Below are positions 37,727 through 52,700 of a DNA stretch of 64,000 nucleotides, one piece after another. Within the stretch, counting starts at the first letter, position 1, and each line of letters begins with the position of its first letter. The stretch is from Glandiceps talaboti. Taxonomy: Eukaryota; Hemichordata; Enteropneusta; Spengelidae. Location: NCBI RefSeq assembly GCF_964340395.1, contig NC_135559.1, positions 23,604,964-23,668,963 of the forward strand, in the 5' to 3' direction. The notes beneath the pieces are model-generated. The model saw nothing but the letters and a program-made list of their open reading frames with translations, searched no databases and was not told where the DNA came from. The position numbers and the translations under genes were made by a program.

Positions 37727-40700
37727 ATGCGTGCGTGCATGCGTGTGTGTGAACGACTTAAAGTCAAAAGCCGCCTATATAATTGCCTTGGTATTTGGTG
37801 CGACATTGTTCAAATGAAATTGTTTAAATGAAAATGATCATATCAGAGATGTGCATTTTGGATAAAAAAATTTAAACTCCAGAACTACAGAGCAGACTGG
37901 CCTGAAATTTGGTGGAAAAGTTCCTGGGGGTGTGTAGATTGAGAATAAGCCATTCTCTGTCTCATGGCAGATCTCACGAGATATGCAAATATGCTGAACA
38001 ATGGTTGTCAAGGGGGTCAAGCTATCAGCCTTGCCATATGTTTACATGAAGGTTAATACTTTTGTCTGAAAAAAATACTCCCTTTTGTGGCCATTGACAA
38101 CCATAAGTCGTCATGGAAAACATTGACAAATTTAAATAATCTGAACTAATGAGCATGTTACGAAAATTTGGCATGTCACAAAAAAGTTACGAGAAAAATA
38201 CATCACGGTGTCACACCATCATTTCCGAATTGACTGTCATTTCTGAGAATACATTGTCAGTGCCAAACTTATGCAGCATACTAGATGGCTATTATATTTC
38301 AATCTTGAGAAATGGTAATTAATGACAAGCGAAATCGAGTAGTTTTGATTATTAGTACACATGTACATGGTGGAAGCATTTTCCATCATCAATTTTCAAT
38401 AGTATTAATTAGTACGCTAGCACTATGCACATGAACTTGATGAAGTGTCGCGTTGTACCTGTAGTAGTACACATACACCGTAAGCCCTTATGTACCGTTG
38501 ACATTTACACTGTTGACAAATACGGATGAAAGCTAAAAGTCTTACACATTTTTAGAGAACAAATGCCCCGTTTTGGTCCTAGAGTTCAGAATTGAACAAT
38601 TCTAAATTATTGAGTCGGGTTGGAAAATCATAGTCTAGTTCCTGACGACCGTATTCTGATTTTACACTGTGTTGTCTTCATACATTACTAGTCTAGTTTC
38701 TGATGACCATATTCCGATTTTAAACTGTGTTATCTTCATACATTACTAGTCTAGTTCCTGACGACTGTATTCCGATTTTAAACTGTGTTATTATGAAGAT
38801 AATGTAGGGTAAAATTGGAAGATGGTCATCAAGAACTAGACTAGGAAGTCATGATGTGTGAAACTCATGTCAGCTATATCATACTTGAGTTCTTAGTGAT
38901 AAAATGAATGTGTTGTAGAACTCATAGTCCAAATTCATAAAATAAAATGACATAGTATCTCCAAATTTTAATTGGAAAATACATATATATAGCTGATTTA
39001 TAAATTTATATGATAAAATCAAAGACAATGAAAACAAATTCTCACCTATTTTCAAAGTTTTTAGCAGACGTGGATGAATTTAGCTGACAGATTACAAACT
39101 AAAAATTACATCATTGTTAACTATTAACTTGCGTCATAGTGTTAGACAGTGAGTGATCATGTCGCCACTTGTGTGTTGGTTTTTAGACGATGCAATGCAA
39201 GTCTGGTGAAAAGGTATGACTTTGTATAAAATTTTAGGCATTTGTTTAAAACTAGGTGACAATATAGCCCTTTTGTGGCCTGGCAAGCAAGATTTTGTAC
39301 AACAATAGGGCCTGTGATCCCTCAAGTGGATACAACTCTCCATGTAATTCAAAACGTAATATTTTCAAGTTCGTGTTGAAACTAATTTCAAAGGTATAAC
39401 ACTGTCAATTTCAACCAGCTCTTCATATTTGCCCAGATGGCCATAAATCGCTGTCTGACGGCTGTTAATGAAACCCCTACAAGTTGGTGACTTACAGTCC
39501 CCATACACACATAGTTTTTGCAACCATATTTTTAAAGTGTGCTTGACTTGATCTATCATAATATACTGTACGTATGATAACATTGGGAACAATGATGGTT
39601 GCTATGCTCTGAATGGGGTCTTGTGGGATCACATGAGATCTGCCGTAAGACGGAAGATGGCTTATTATTCATGACATGATTAGGTCTAAAAATGTGATTA
39701 AAGATCTTTAACTCTAAAACTACTGGACAGATTGGGCTGAAATTTAATGGAGATGCATTTCAGGATGTGTAGATGAAGAACTGTCAAGCATGTGGTCAAA
39801 TTATGTGTGAAAAACTTATATGTTAAAAAGTACTCAGTGGATGGGGCCAAAGTTTGGTGAGATGTTTCTAGAAGTGTTATTCTGTAGATGTAGTTCACTT
39901 TTTTTGATACAATTGGCCCTGGCAGCCATGACCACACCCTCAGCAACAACCAAATGGCAGTCTATTTTGCAAAAAATAACAGCAGCATCTGGTAGGCAAG
40001 TGAGTAAACATTTAAAAAATGTATGCAAATATCCCTAGCAAAAAGACCACGCCCATGGCAACAGCCAAGTGATGGTGTCTATTGCAAAGATAAGAACAGG
40101 AATTAATAGACAAGGGAAAAAAGTATGCAAATATTCCTAGCAACAGGATCATGACAGCCAAATGTATATTGCAAAGATAACAGGGATGGTTAGGCAAGTG
40201 GATAAACATCCAAAAGGTGGATGCAAATATGTCTAGCAACAAGACCATGCCCATAGCAACAATCAAATGATGGTGTATATGGTAAAGATGACAACATGGC
40301 TGGATAGACAGCCAGATAAACATAAACAAAAAATTGTACATTTGTGCTACAACGCCATTGGTTTTTATCTTTTAAATCTTTCAACCAAATCACAATATAG
40401 ACTAGACTGTAAGATACGTTGTGACGTTTCGCCCTCACCGTCCTCCTCTCGGGGTTGGCCGATGTTTGAGGGCTCACCGTCACGGCATACCTTACAGACT
40501 AAATATAGACCAGGTGCTACATCTCCTTGTACTTTGTGTGTGGGCAATGTAATGCCTAATAAAACAAATTGTGTGGTTCTGATTACGCTCAATTTTAGAA
40601 TGGATGAGGTTGGTAGATTTTTTATTTTATATTTTATTACATATTTTTTTCTGTGTGAGTGTCTACAAAATGTAGTTCAGGTTTTCCATTGTTTTCCAAA

Positions 40701-43700
40701 TGGTCTCTGTGTTGTTTATTTCTTCCTATCAGATGTACAGCCATTACAGATTGGAAGAACAGTTTTAACTTTTATTTTGTCTTTTCAAGTTGATGTCAGT
40801 TTCCACATCCACCATTTCTCGTGAGACTTCACAATTTTTGCGATTTTATTATTTTTTTCTCAATATGTCAAAAAAAAACGTTTAGGGTCAACAGTGAAAT
40901 GCTAGGTGGGGGTTGGGTAACCGGAACCAAACATTTGATTTTTTTAGGCCCAGATTCAACTGTTCAACAAGTATAGTGAATGTACCTAATAGGTATGTAT
41001 ATGTGAAATAATAATATGTATATATTGATGTGTAAAAGAATCTCATTGATTATATTAACTTAGTATCAGCTGAGAGATATTTAGATGAGAGTCTTGGTAT
41101 ATATCAGGTTGTACATGGACCACATCATGGTAAAACCATAGAGGTGCAGGACGACTTGTGTAAGCTGTTACTCAGAACAGACAGAACAGAGGTAAGGTTA
41201 ACATTTTTAGTTATTCTGAGCAGCAGCGAACAAATTTGTTTGGACAATTAGGAGATCTCTTTGTCATTTATTCCTGAAGTGGCTATTGTTCGCAATTGCA
41301 CTACATATACAAAAAAAGAAGAAAAAAAAGACACAGATGTCTTCACATTACCATCATTTTGAATAGACAGACACTATTTTTATTATACCATACACAAGTC
41401 ACAAGTCAAGTTATTGTCTTTGAACAGAAAATATGGATTACCTTATAGTATGTCATTTCATGTTGTAACAATTTATAGCCCAACACTTTCTTTAGCTTGT
41501 ATTAAAATTGTGTGCCAACTATCCATCACAGTATTCTTGTTCCATGTTTGGCTAACAATTGTAGGATGCTGTAACTCTGTTGAAGACAGTGATAGAGTCT
41601 AAAGGAGTATGTTATGGTGACATGAGTGAACAAGTAGCTGATGCCTACAAATTATTTGGCTCTATCAGGTTGTCGGAAGGAAAAATGGACAGAGCCCTCA
41701 AACACTTCAAACGGGTAGGTGAAAAATTGAAATATCAAGATTTGTCAAGTGTAATCCAGTCAAATCAGGTTTGATCTAGGTTGGTCCACTTCTGAGATAT
41801 GACAAGTACAAAATTATCATATGTCTCATCTGGTTTGAACAGGTAGTCAACCTCCATTGTCCCTGGTGTGTTGACAAAATAGAAATCTTCCTAGCTTACC
41901 TGGTGCAACTTTCTGGTGGAGTCTGTGCAATTGTTAGCATGTAAGATACCTGGGGTGATGTAGACTCCACCCAACCCCAAGTATCTGACATGCTAACAAT
42001 AACATAGATTCCACCCCACCCCAGGTATCTGACATGCTAACAATAACATAGATTCCACCCCACCCCAGGTATCTGACATGCTAACAATAACATAGATTCC
42101 ACCCCACCCCAGGTATGCTAACAATAACATAGATTCCACCCCACCCCAGGTATCTGACATGCTAACAATAACATAGATTCCACCCCCACCTGAGGTATCT
42201 GACATGCTAACAATTGCATAGCTTCCACCCAACCCCAAGTATCTGACATGCTAACAATTGCATAGCTTCCACCATACACCAGGTATCTGACATGCTAACA
42301 ATGACTTACACAGGGAACCTTGCACACCCCTGTAACATTCACAAATCTAGGACAGGGTTGTGCACATAGCTGTACCAACTCAGTGGAGCCATGGGGACCT
42401 TACCAGCTATGTGTACAATATCCCTGTAACAGCTCTGGCTAACACACTCGGTGTAACATACCTAAATTTGACAGATGCGTAACTGGTATGCCAACACCAA
42501 AGTAACGTGGATGTGAAAAATAGCAATGCTGTATAGGTTTTTACAACATCCATGTACAAGAGCTTTTTCCCACAGCCATATACCAGCTATCATAGCATAG
42601 CTGTAACATAGGTATTTCCCACAGCCATGTACCAGGTATGTGAGCAATGCTAGTCAGATATGAACAAAAGGGTTGCTACAGGGTATTATTCCACCATAGC
42701 TGTTACATGTATGTGCAAAACTGTGTGCTACACTGTACAACATTTTACCCACAACTCTCTCTGATTTGTAGTGTTGGACATCATCTCCTTGAAGTCAGAC
42801 AAATCTCACCAGTGTGTAGGGTTTTGTATAAAAAATTTTCCATTTGGTAAGCGTAGAATTGCCACTGATGAGTTTCTGAATACCCATTTTCCTCGGTTCT
42901 GGTATCGATGATTTATTGTAGAAGGAGTAGCAATTTTAGGAATTTGTCAGCAGATTTTCTTGAAAGACATGCTGAATATTTGCAACGAAACTAACAAAAA
43001 TATATGCACCTGTTATGACTCTGCCAAAGATATAGATTTATTTGAATAGGTATGACAAAAGAAATTTACATACTAAAACTCATCATACACACTGACTACC
43101 CAAGTTATTGACACTTTGACATTGAAAAGTGTTTTATTCACAGCACATACTTAATTTAGTTGTTAGTACATTTTTATACAAAATTTAGAACTTTATTTTT
43201 GATTCCTAAGCATTCTTTTGCTACATAATAATTAAACTTAATTAATATGCTTAAAATGTTGAAAGGTATGGATTATTGAAGAAGTTATTAAATAAGGAAC
43301 CTCCAAGCATACCAATCAGAGAGAGTTGTGGGTAAGATATTGTACAGTGTGCTAGGTATGCAGTACACAACTTTGTACTGGGATGTACAAAACAGTTATA
43401 GCACAGAGGCGGTATTCCACATCCATTCATCAGGCTTATTTTTCACAACCATCTACCAGGGCTGTGGAAAAATATACCCAGTAATGGGGCTGTGAGGTAC
43501 ACAGCTGGTACATAGCTGTGCTCTTTTTCCTAGCACTAGGATGTGGCCTTGTATATAAACTAGGATATGTACATCCTAACACTAGGATATGGCCTTGTAT
43601 ATAAACTAGGATATGTACATCCTAACACTAGGATATGGCCTTGTATATAAACTAGGATGTGTACATCCTAGCACTAGGATATGGCCTTATATATAAACTA

Positions 43701-46700
43701 GGATATGTACATCCTAACACTAGGATATGGCCTTGTATATAAACTAGGATATGTACATCCTAACACTAGGATATGGCCTTGTATATAAACTAGGATATGT
43801 ACATCCTAGCACTAGGATATGGCCTTGTATATAAACTAGGATATGTACATCCTAACACTAGGATATGGCCTTGTATATAAACTAGGATATGTACATCCTA
43901 ACACTAGGATATGGCCTTGTATATAAACTAGGATATGTACATCCTAACACTAGGATATGGCCTTGTATATAAACTAGGATATGTACATCCTAGCACTAGG
44001 ATATGGCCTTGTATATAAACTAGGATATGTACATCCTAACACTAGGATATGGCCTTGTATATAAACTAGGATATGTACATCCTAACACTAGGATATGGCC
44101 TTGTATATAAACTAGGATATGTACATCCTAACACTAGGATATGGCCTTGTATATAAACTAGGATATGTACATCCTAACACTAGGATATGGCCTTGTATAT
44201 AAACTAGGATATGTACATCCTAGTGCTAGGATATGGCCTTGTATATAAACTAGGATATGTACATCCTAACACTAGGATGTGGCCTTGTATATAAACTAGG
44301 ATATGTACATCCTAACACTAGGATATGGCCTTGTATATAAACTAGGATATGTACATCCTAACACTAGGATATTGCCTTGTATATAAACTAGGATATGTAC
44401 ATCCTAACACTAGGATATGGCCTTGTATATAAACTAGGATATGTACATCCTAACACTAGGATATGGCCTTGTATATAAACTAGGATATGTACATCCTAAC
44501 ACTAGGATATGGCCTTGTATATAAACTAGGATATGTACATCCTAACACTAGGATATGGCCTTGTATATAAACTAGGATATGTACATCCTAACACTAGGAT
44601 ATGGCCTTGTATATAAACTAGGATATGTACATCCTAACACTAGGATATGGCCTTGTATATAAACTAGGATATGTACATCCTAACACTAGGATATGGCCTT
44701 GTATATAAACTAGGATATGTACATCCTAACACTAGGATATGGCCTTGTATATAAACTAGGATATGTACATCCTAGTGCTAGGATATGGCCTTGTATATAA
44801 ACTAGGATATGTACATCCTAACACTAGGATGTGGCCTTGTATATAAACTAGGATATGTACATCCTAACACTAGGATATGGCCTTGTATATAAACTAGGAT
44901 GTGTACATCCTAACACTAGGATATTGCCTTGTATATAAACTAGGATGTGTACATCCTAACACTAGGATATGGCCTTGTATATAAACTAGGATGTGTACAT
45001 CCTAGCACTAGGATATGGCCTTGTATATAAACTAGGATATGTACATCCTAGTGCTAGGATATGGCCTTGTATATAAACTAGGATGTGTACATCCTAACAC
45101 TAGGATATGGCCTTGTATATAAACTAGGATATGTACATCCTAACACTAGGATATGGCCTTGTATATAAACTAGGATATGTACATCCTAACACTAGGATAT
45201 GGCCTTGTATATAAACTAGGATATGTACATCCTAGTACTAGGATATGGCCTTGTATATAAACTAGGATATGTACATCCTAACACTAGGATATGGCCTTGT
45301 ATATAAACTAGGATATGTACATCCTAACACTAGGATATGGCCTTGTATATAAACTAGGATGTGTACATCCTAACACTAGGATATGGCCTTGTATATAAAC
45401 TAGGATATGTACATCCTAACACTAGGATATGGCCTTGTATATAAACTAGGATATGTACATCCTAACACTAGGATATGGCCTTGTATATAAACTAGGATGT
45501 GTACATCCTAACACTAGGATATGGCCTTGTATATAAACTAGGATATGTACATCCTAACACTAGGATATGACCTTGTATATAAACTAGGATATGTACATCC
45601 TAGCACTAGGATATGGCCTTGTATATAAACTAGGATGTGTACATCCTAACACTAGGATGTGGCCTTGTATATAAACTAGGATATGTACATCCTAACACTA
45701 GGATATGGCCTTGTATATAAACTAGGATATGTACATCCTGACACTAGGATGTGGCCTTGTATATAAACTAGGATATGTACATCCTAACACTAGGATATGG
45801 CATTGTATATAAACTAGGATATGTACATCCTAACACTAGGATGTGGCCTTGTATATAAACTAGGATATGTACATCCTAACACTAGGATGTGGCCTTGTAT
45901 ATAAACTAGGATATGTACATCCTAACACTAGGATGTGGCCTTGTATATAAACTAGGATATGTACATCCTAACACTAGGATATGGCCTTGTATATAAACTA
46001 GGATATGTACATCCTAGTGCTAGGATATGGCCTTGTATATAAACTAGGATATGTACATCCTAGTGCTAGGATGTGGCCTTGTATATAAACTAGGATATGT
46101 ACATCCTAGTGCTAGGATGTGGCCTTGTATATAAACTAGGATATGTACATCCTAACACTAGGATGTGGCCTTGTATATAAACTAGGATGTGTACATCCTA
46201 ACACTAGGATATGGCCTTGTATATAAACTAGGATATGTACATCCTAACACTAGGATATGGCCTTGTATATAAACTAGGATATGTACATCCTAACACTAGG
46301 ATATGGCCTTGTATATAAACTAGGATATGTACATCCTAACACTAGGATATGGCCTTGTATATAAACTAGGATATGTACATCCTAACACTAGGATATGGCC
46401 TTGTATATAAACTAGGATATGTACATCCTAACACTAGGATGTGGCCTTGTATATAAACTAGGATATGTACATCCTAACACTAGGATATGGCCTTGTATAT
46501 AAACTAGGATATGTACATCCTAACACTAGGATATGGCCTTGTATATAAACTAGGATATGTACATCCTAACACTAGGATGTGGCCTTGTATATAAACTAGG
46601 ATGTGTACATCCTAACACTAGGATATGGCCTTGTATATAAACTAGGATATGTACATCCTAACACTAGGATATGGCCTTGTATATAAACTAGGATATGTAC

Positions 46701-49700
46701 ATCCTAGTACTAGGATATGGCCTTGTATATAAACTAGGATATGTACATCCTAACACTAGGATGTGGCCTTGTATATAAACTAGGATATGTACATCCTAAC
46801 ACTAGGATATGGCCTTGTATATAAACTAGGATATGTACATCCTAACACTAGGATATGGCCTTGTATATAAACTAGGATATGTACATCCTAACACTAGGAT
46901 ATGGCCTTGTATATAAACTAGGATATGTACATCCTAACACTAGGATGTGGCCTTGTATATAAACTAGGATATGTACATCCTAACACTAGGATATGGCCTT
47001 GTATATAAACTAGGATATGTACATCCTAACACTAGGATATGGCCTTGTATATAAACTAGGATATGTACATCCTAACACTAGGATATGGCCTTGTATATAA
47101 ACTAGGATATGTACATCCTAACACTAGGATATGGCCTTGTATATAAACTAGGATATGTACATCCTAACACTAGGATATGGCCTTGTATATAAACTAGGAT
47201 ATGTACATCCTAGTGCTAGGATATTGCCTTGTATATAAACTAGGATATGTACATCCTAACACTAGGATATGGCCTTGTATATAAACTAGGATATGTACAT
47301 CCTAGTGCTAGGATATTGCCTTGTATATAAACTAGGATATGTACATCCTAACACTAGGATATGGCCTTGTATATAAACTATGATGTGTACATCCTAACAC
47401 TAGGATGTGGCCTTGTATATAAACTAGGATGTGTACATCCTAACACTAGGATATGGCCTTGTATATAAACTAGGATATGTACATCCTAGCATTAGGATAT
47501 GGCCTTGTATATAAACTAGGATATGTACATCCTAACACTAGGATGTGGCCTTGTATATAAACTAGGATATGTACATCCTAACACTAGGATATGACCTTGT
47601 ATATAAACTAGGATATGTACATCCTAACACTAGGATATGGCCTTGTATATAAACTAGGATATGTACATCCTAACACTAGGATATGGCCTTGTATATAAAC
47701 TAGGATATGTACATCCTAACACTAGGATATGGCCTTGTATATAAACTAGGATATGTACATCCTAACACTAGGATATGGCCTTGTATATAAACTAGGATAT
47801 GTACATCCTAACACTAGGATATGGCCTTGTATATAAACTAGGATATGTACATCCTAACACTATGATATGGCCTTGTATATAAACTAGGATATGTACATCC
47901 TAGCACTAGGATATGGCCTTGTATATAAACTAGGATATGTACATCCTAACACTAGGATATGGCCTTGTATATAAACTAGGATATGTACATCCTAGTGCTA
48001 GGATATGGCCTTGTATATAAACTAGGATATGTACATCCTAACACTAGGATATGGCCTTGTATATAAACTAGGATATGTACATCCTAACACTAGGATATGG
48101 CCTTGTATATAAACTAGGATATGTACATCCTAGCACTAGGATATGGCCTTGTATATAAACTAGGATATGTACATCCTAACACTAGGATGTGGCCTTGTAT
48201 ATAAACTAGGATATGTACATCCTAACACTAGGATATGGCCTTGTATATAAACTAGGATATGTACATCCTAACACTAGGATGTGGCCTTGTATATAAACTA
48301 GGATATGTACATCCTAACACTAGGATATGGCCTTGTATATAAACTAGGATGTGTACATCCTAACACTAGGATATGGCCTTGTATATAAACTAGGATATGT
48401 ACATCCTAACACTAGGATATGGCCTTGTATATAAACTAGGATATGTACATCCTAACACTAGGATGTGGCCTTGTATATAAACTAGGATATGTACATCCTA
48501 ACACTAGGATGTGGCCTTGTATATAAACTAGGATATGTACATCCTAACACTAGGATGTGGCCTTGTATATAAACTAGGATGTGTACATCCTAACACTAGG
48601 ATATGGCCTTGTATATAAACTAGGATATGTACATCCTAACACTAGGATGTGGCCTTGTATATAAACTAGGATATGTACATCCTAACACTAGGATATGGCC
48701 TTGTATATAAACTAGGATGTGTACATCCTAACACTAGGATATGGCCTTGTATATAAACTAGGATGTGTACATCCTAACACTAGGATATGGCCTTGTATAT
48801 AAACTAGGATATGTACATCCTAACACTAGGATGTGGCCTTGTATATAAACTAGGATGTGTACATCCTAACACTAGGATATGGCCTTGTATATAAACTAGG
48901 ATATGTACATCCTAACACTAGGATATGGCCTTGTATATAAACTAGGATATGTACATCCTAACACTAGGATATGGCCTTGTATATAAACTAGGATATGTAC
49001 ATCCTAACACTAGGATATGGCCTTGTATATAAACTAGGATATGTACATCCTAGTGCTAGGATGTGGCCTTGTATATAAACTAGGATATGTACATCCTAAC
49101 ACTAGGATATGGCCTTGTATATAAACTAGGATGTGTACATCCTAACACTAGGATATGGCCTTGTATATAAACTAGGATGTGTACATCCTAACACTAGGAT
49201 ATGGCCTTGTATATAAACTAGGATATGTACATCCTAACACTAGGATATGGCCTTGTATATAAACTAGGATGTGTACATCCTAACACTAGGATATGGCCTT
49301 GTATATAAACTAGGATGTGTACATCCTAACACTAGGATATGGCCTTGTATATAAACTAGGATATGTACATCCTAACACTAGGATGTGGCCTTGTATATAA
49401 ACTAGGATGTGTACATCCTAACACTAGGATATGGCCTTGTATATAAACTAGGATGTGTACATCCTAACACTAGGATATGGCCTTGTATATAAACTAGGAT
49501 GTGTACATCCTAACACTAGGATGTGGCCTTGTATATAAACTAGGATGTGTACATCCTAACACTAGGATATGGCCTTGTATATAAACTAGGATATGTACAT
49601 CCTAACACTAGGATGTGGCCTTGTATATAAACTAGGATGTGTACATCCTAACACTAGGATATGGCCTTGTATATAAACTAGGATATGTACATCCTAACAC

Positions 49701-52700
49701 TAGGATATGGCCTTATATATAAACTAGGATATGTACATCCTAACACTAGGATATGGCCTTGTATATAAACTAGGATGTGTACATCCTAACACTAGGATAT
49801 GGCCTTGTATATAAACTAGGATATGTACATCCTAACACTAGGATATGGCCTTGTATATAAACTAGGATATGTACATCCTAACACTAGGATATGGCCTTGT
49901 ATATAAACTAGGATATGTACATCCTAACACTAGGATGTGGCCTTGTATATAAACTAGGATGTGTACATCCTAACACTAGGATATGGCCTTGTATATAAAC
50001 TAGGATGTGTACATCCTAACACTAGGATATGGCCTTGTATATAAACTAGGATGTGTACATCCTAACACTAGGATATGGCCTTGTATATAAACTAGGATGT
50101 GTACATCCTAACACTAGGATATGGCCTTGTATATAAACTAGGATATGTACATCCTAACACTAGGATATGGCCTTATATATAAACTAGGATATGTACATCC
50201 TAACACTAGGATATGGCCTTGTATATAAACTAGGATGTGTACATCCTAACACTAGGATATGGCCTTGTATATAAACTAGGATATGTACATCCTAACACTA
50301 GGATATGGCCTTGTATATAAACTAGGATATGTACATCCTAACACTAGGATGTGGCCTTGTATATAAACTAGGATATGTACATCCTAACACTAGGATGTGG
50401 CCTTGTATATAAACTAGGATATGTACATCCTAACACTAGGATGTGGCCTTGTATATAAACTAGGATATGTACATCCTAACACTAGGATGTGGCCTTGTAT
50501 ATAAACTAGGATGTGTACATCCTAACACTAGGATGTGGCCTTGTATATAAACTAGGATATGTACATCCTAACACTAGGATATGGCCTTGTATATAAACTA
50601 GGATATGTACATCCTAACACTAGGATGTGGCCTTGTATATAAACTAGGATATGTACATCCTAACACTAGGATATGGCCTTGTATATAAACTAGGATATGT
50701 ACATCCTAACACTAGGATGTGGCCTTGTATATAAACTAGGATATGTACATCCTAACACTAGGATATGGCCTTGTATATAAACTAGGATATGTACATCCTA
50801 ACACTAGGATATGGCCTTGTATATAAACTAGGATATGTACATCCTAACACTAGGATGTGGCCTTGTATATAAACTAGGATGTGTACATCCTAGTGCTAGA
50901 ATGTGCAAGGTTCCCTGTGTAGATTCCACCCCACCCCAGGTATCTGACATGCTCACAATAACATAGATTCCACCCCCACCTGAGGTATCTGACATGCTAA
51001 CAATGACATAGATTCCATCCCACCCCAGGTATCTGACATGCTAACAATGACATAGATTCCATCCCACCCCAGGTATCTGACATGCTAACAATGCATGTTT
51101 TTATGAACATTGCTGTACCCTAAACTATTGTATGGCCCCCAGCTGACAATTCTGACACTATAAATAATCAAACAAACCACCAGTTGACTTCTAAGTCAGC
51201 TAGAATTTGATAACAGAGATCTTGATGAACAAGTTTTACTCTACTTCAGTTGATCTACGCATAAACCAAGAGATATCATTTTAAAGGTACATTTGTTGGG
51301 AATAAAACCCTTTTTCCTCCATAATTGGGTTTACAGTAAATAATTTTACAAATCTAACCTAGTATTGGTTTACCATAAGTCTACATTATACATATAAATC
51401 TAACCTAGTATTGGTTTACCATAAGTCTACATTGTACATATAAATCTAACCTAGTATTGGTTTACCATAAGTCTACATTGTACATATAAATCTAACCTAG
51501 TATTGGTTTACCATAAGTCTACATTGTACATATAAATCTAACCTAGTATTGGTTTACCATAAGTCTACATTGTACATATAAATCTAACCTAGTATTGGTT
51601 TACCATAAGTCTACATTATACATATAAATCTAACCTAGTATTGGTTTACCATAAGTCTACATTGTACATATAAATCTAACCTAGTATTGGTTTACCATAA
51701 GTCTACATTATACATATAAATCTAACCTAGTATTGGTTTACCATAAGTCTACATTGTACATATAAATCTAACCTAGTATTGGTTTACCATAAGTCTACAT
51801 TATACATATAAATCTAACCTAGTATTGGTTTACCATAAGTCTACATTATACATATAAATCTAACCTAGTATTGGTTTACCATAAGTCTACATTGTACATA
51901 TAAATCTAACCTAGTATTGGTTTACCATAAGTCTACATTGTACATATAAATCTAACCTAGTATTGGTTTACCATAAGTCTACATTGTACATATAAATCTA
52001 ACCTAGTATTGGTTTACCATAAGTCTACATTGTACATATAAATCTAACCTAGTATTGGTTTACCATAAGTCTACATTATACATATAAATCTAACCTAGTA
52101 TTGGTTTACCATAAGTCTACATTATACATATAAATCTAACCTAGTATTGGTTTACCATAAGTCTACATTATACATATAAATCTAACCTAGTATTGGTTTA
52201 CCATAAGTCTACATTGTACATATAAATCTAACCTAGTATTGGTTTACCATAAGTCTACATTGTACATATAAATCTAACCTAGTATTGGTTTACCATAAGT
52301 CTACATTGTACATATAAATCTAACCTAGTATTGGTTTACCATAAGTCTACATTATACATATAAATCTAACCTAGTATTGGTTTACCATAAGTCTACATTA
52401 TACATATAAATCTAACCTAGTATTGGTTTACCATAAGTCTACATTATACAATGTATAATGTAGACTTATGGTAAACCAATACTAGGTTAGATTTATATGT
52501 ATAATGTAGACTTATGGTAAACCAATACTAGGTTAGATTTATATGTATAATGTAGACTTATGGTAAACCAATACTAGGTTAGATTTATATGTACAATGTA
52601 GACTTATGGTAAACCAATACTAGGTTAGATTTATATGTATAATGTAGACTTATGGTAAACCAATACTAGGTTAGATTTATATGTATAATGTAGACTTATG

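Noticed and set aside
40267-40824. 185-codon plus-strand frame
   Set aside because: Runs through a dispersed repeat, the 99-bp inverted-repeat element and AT-rich sequence; no domain.
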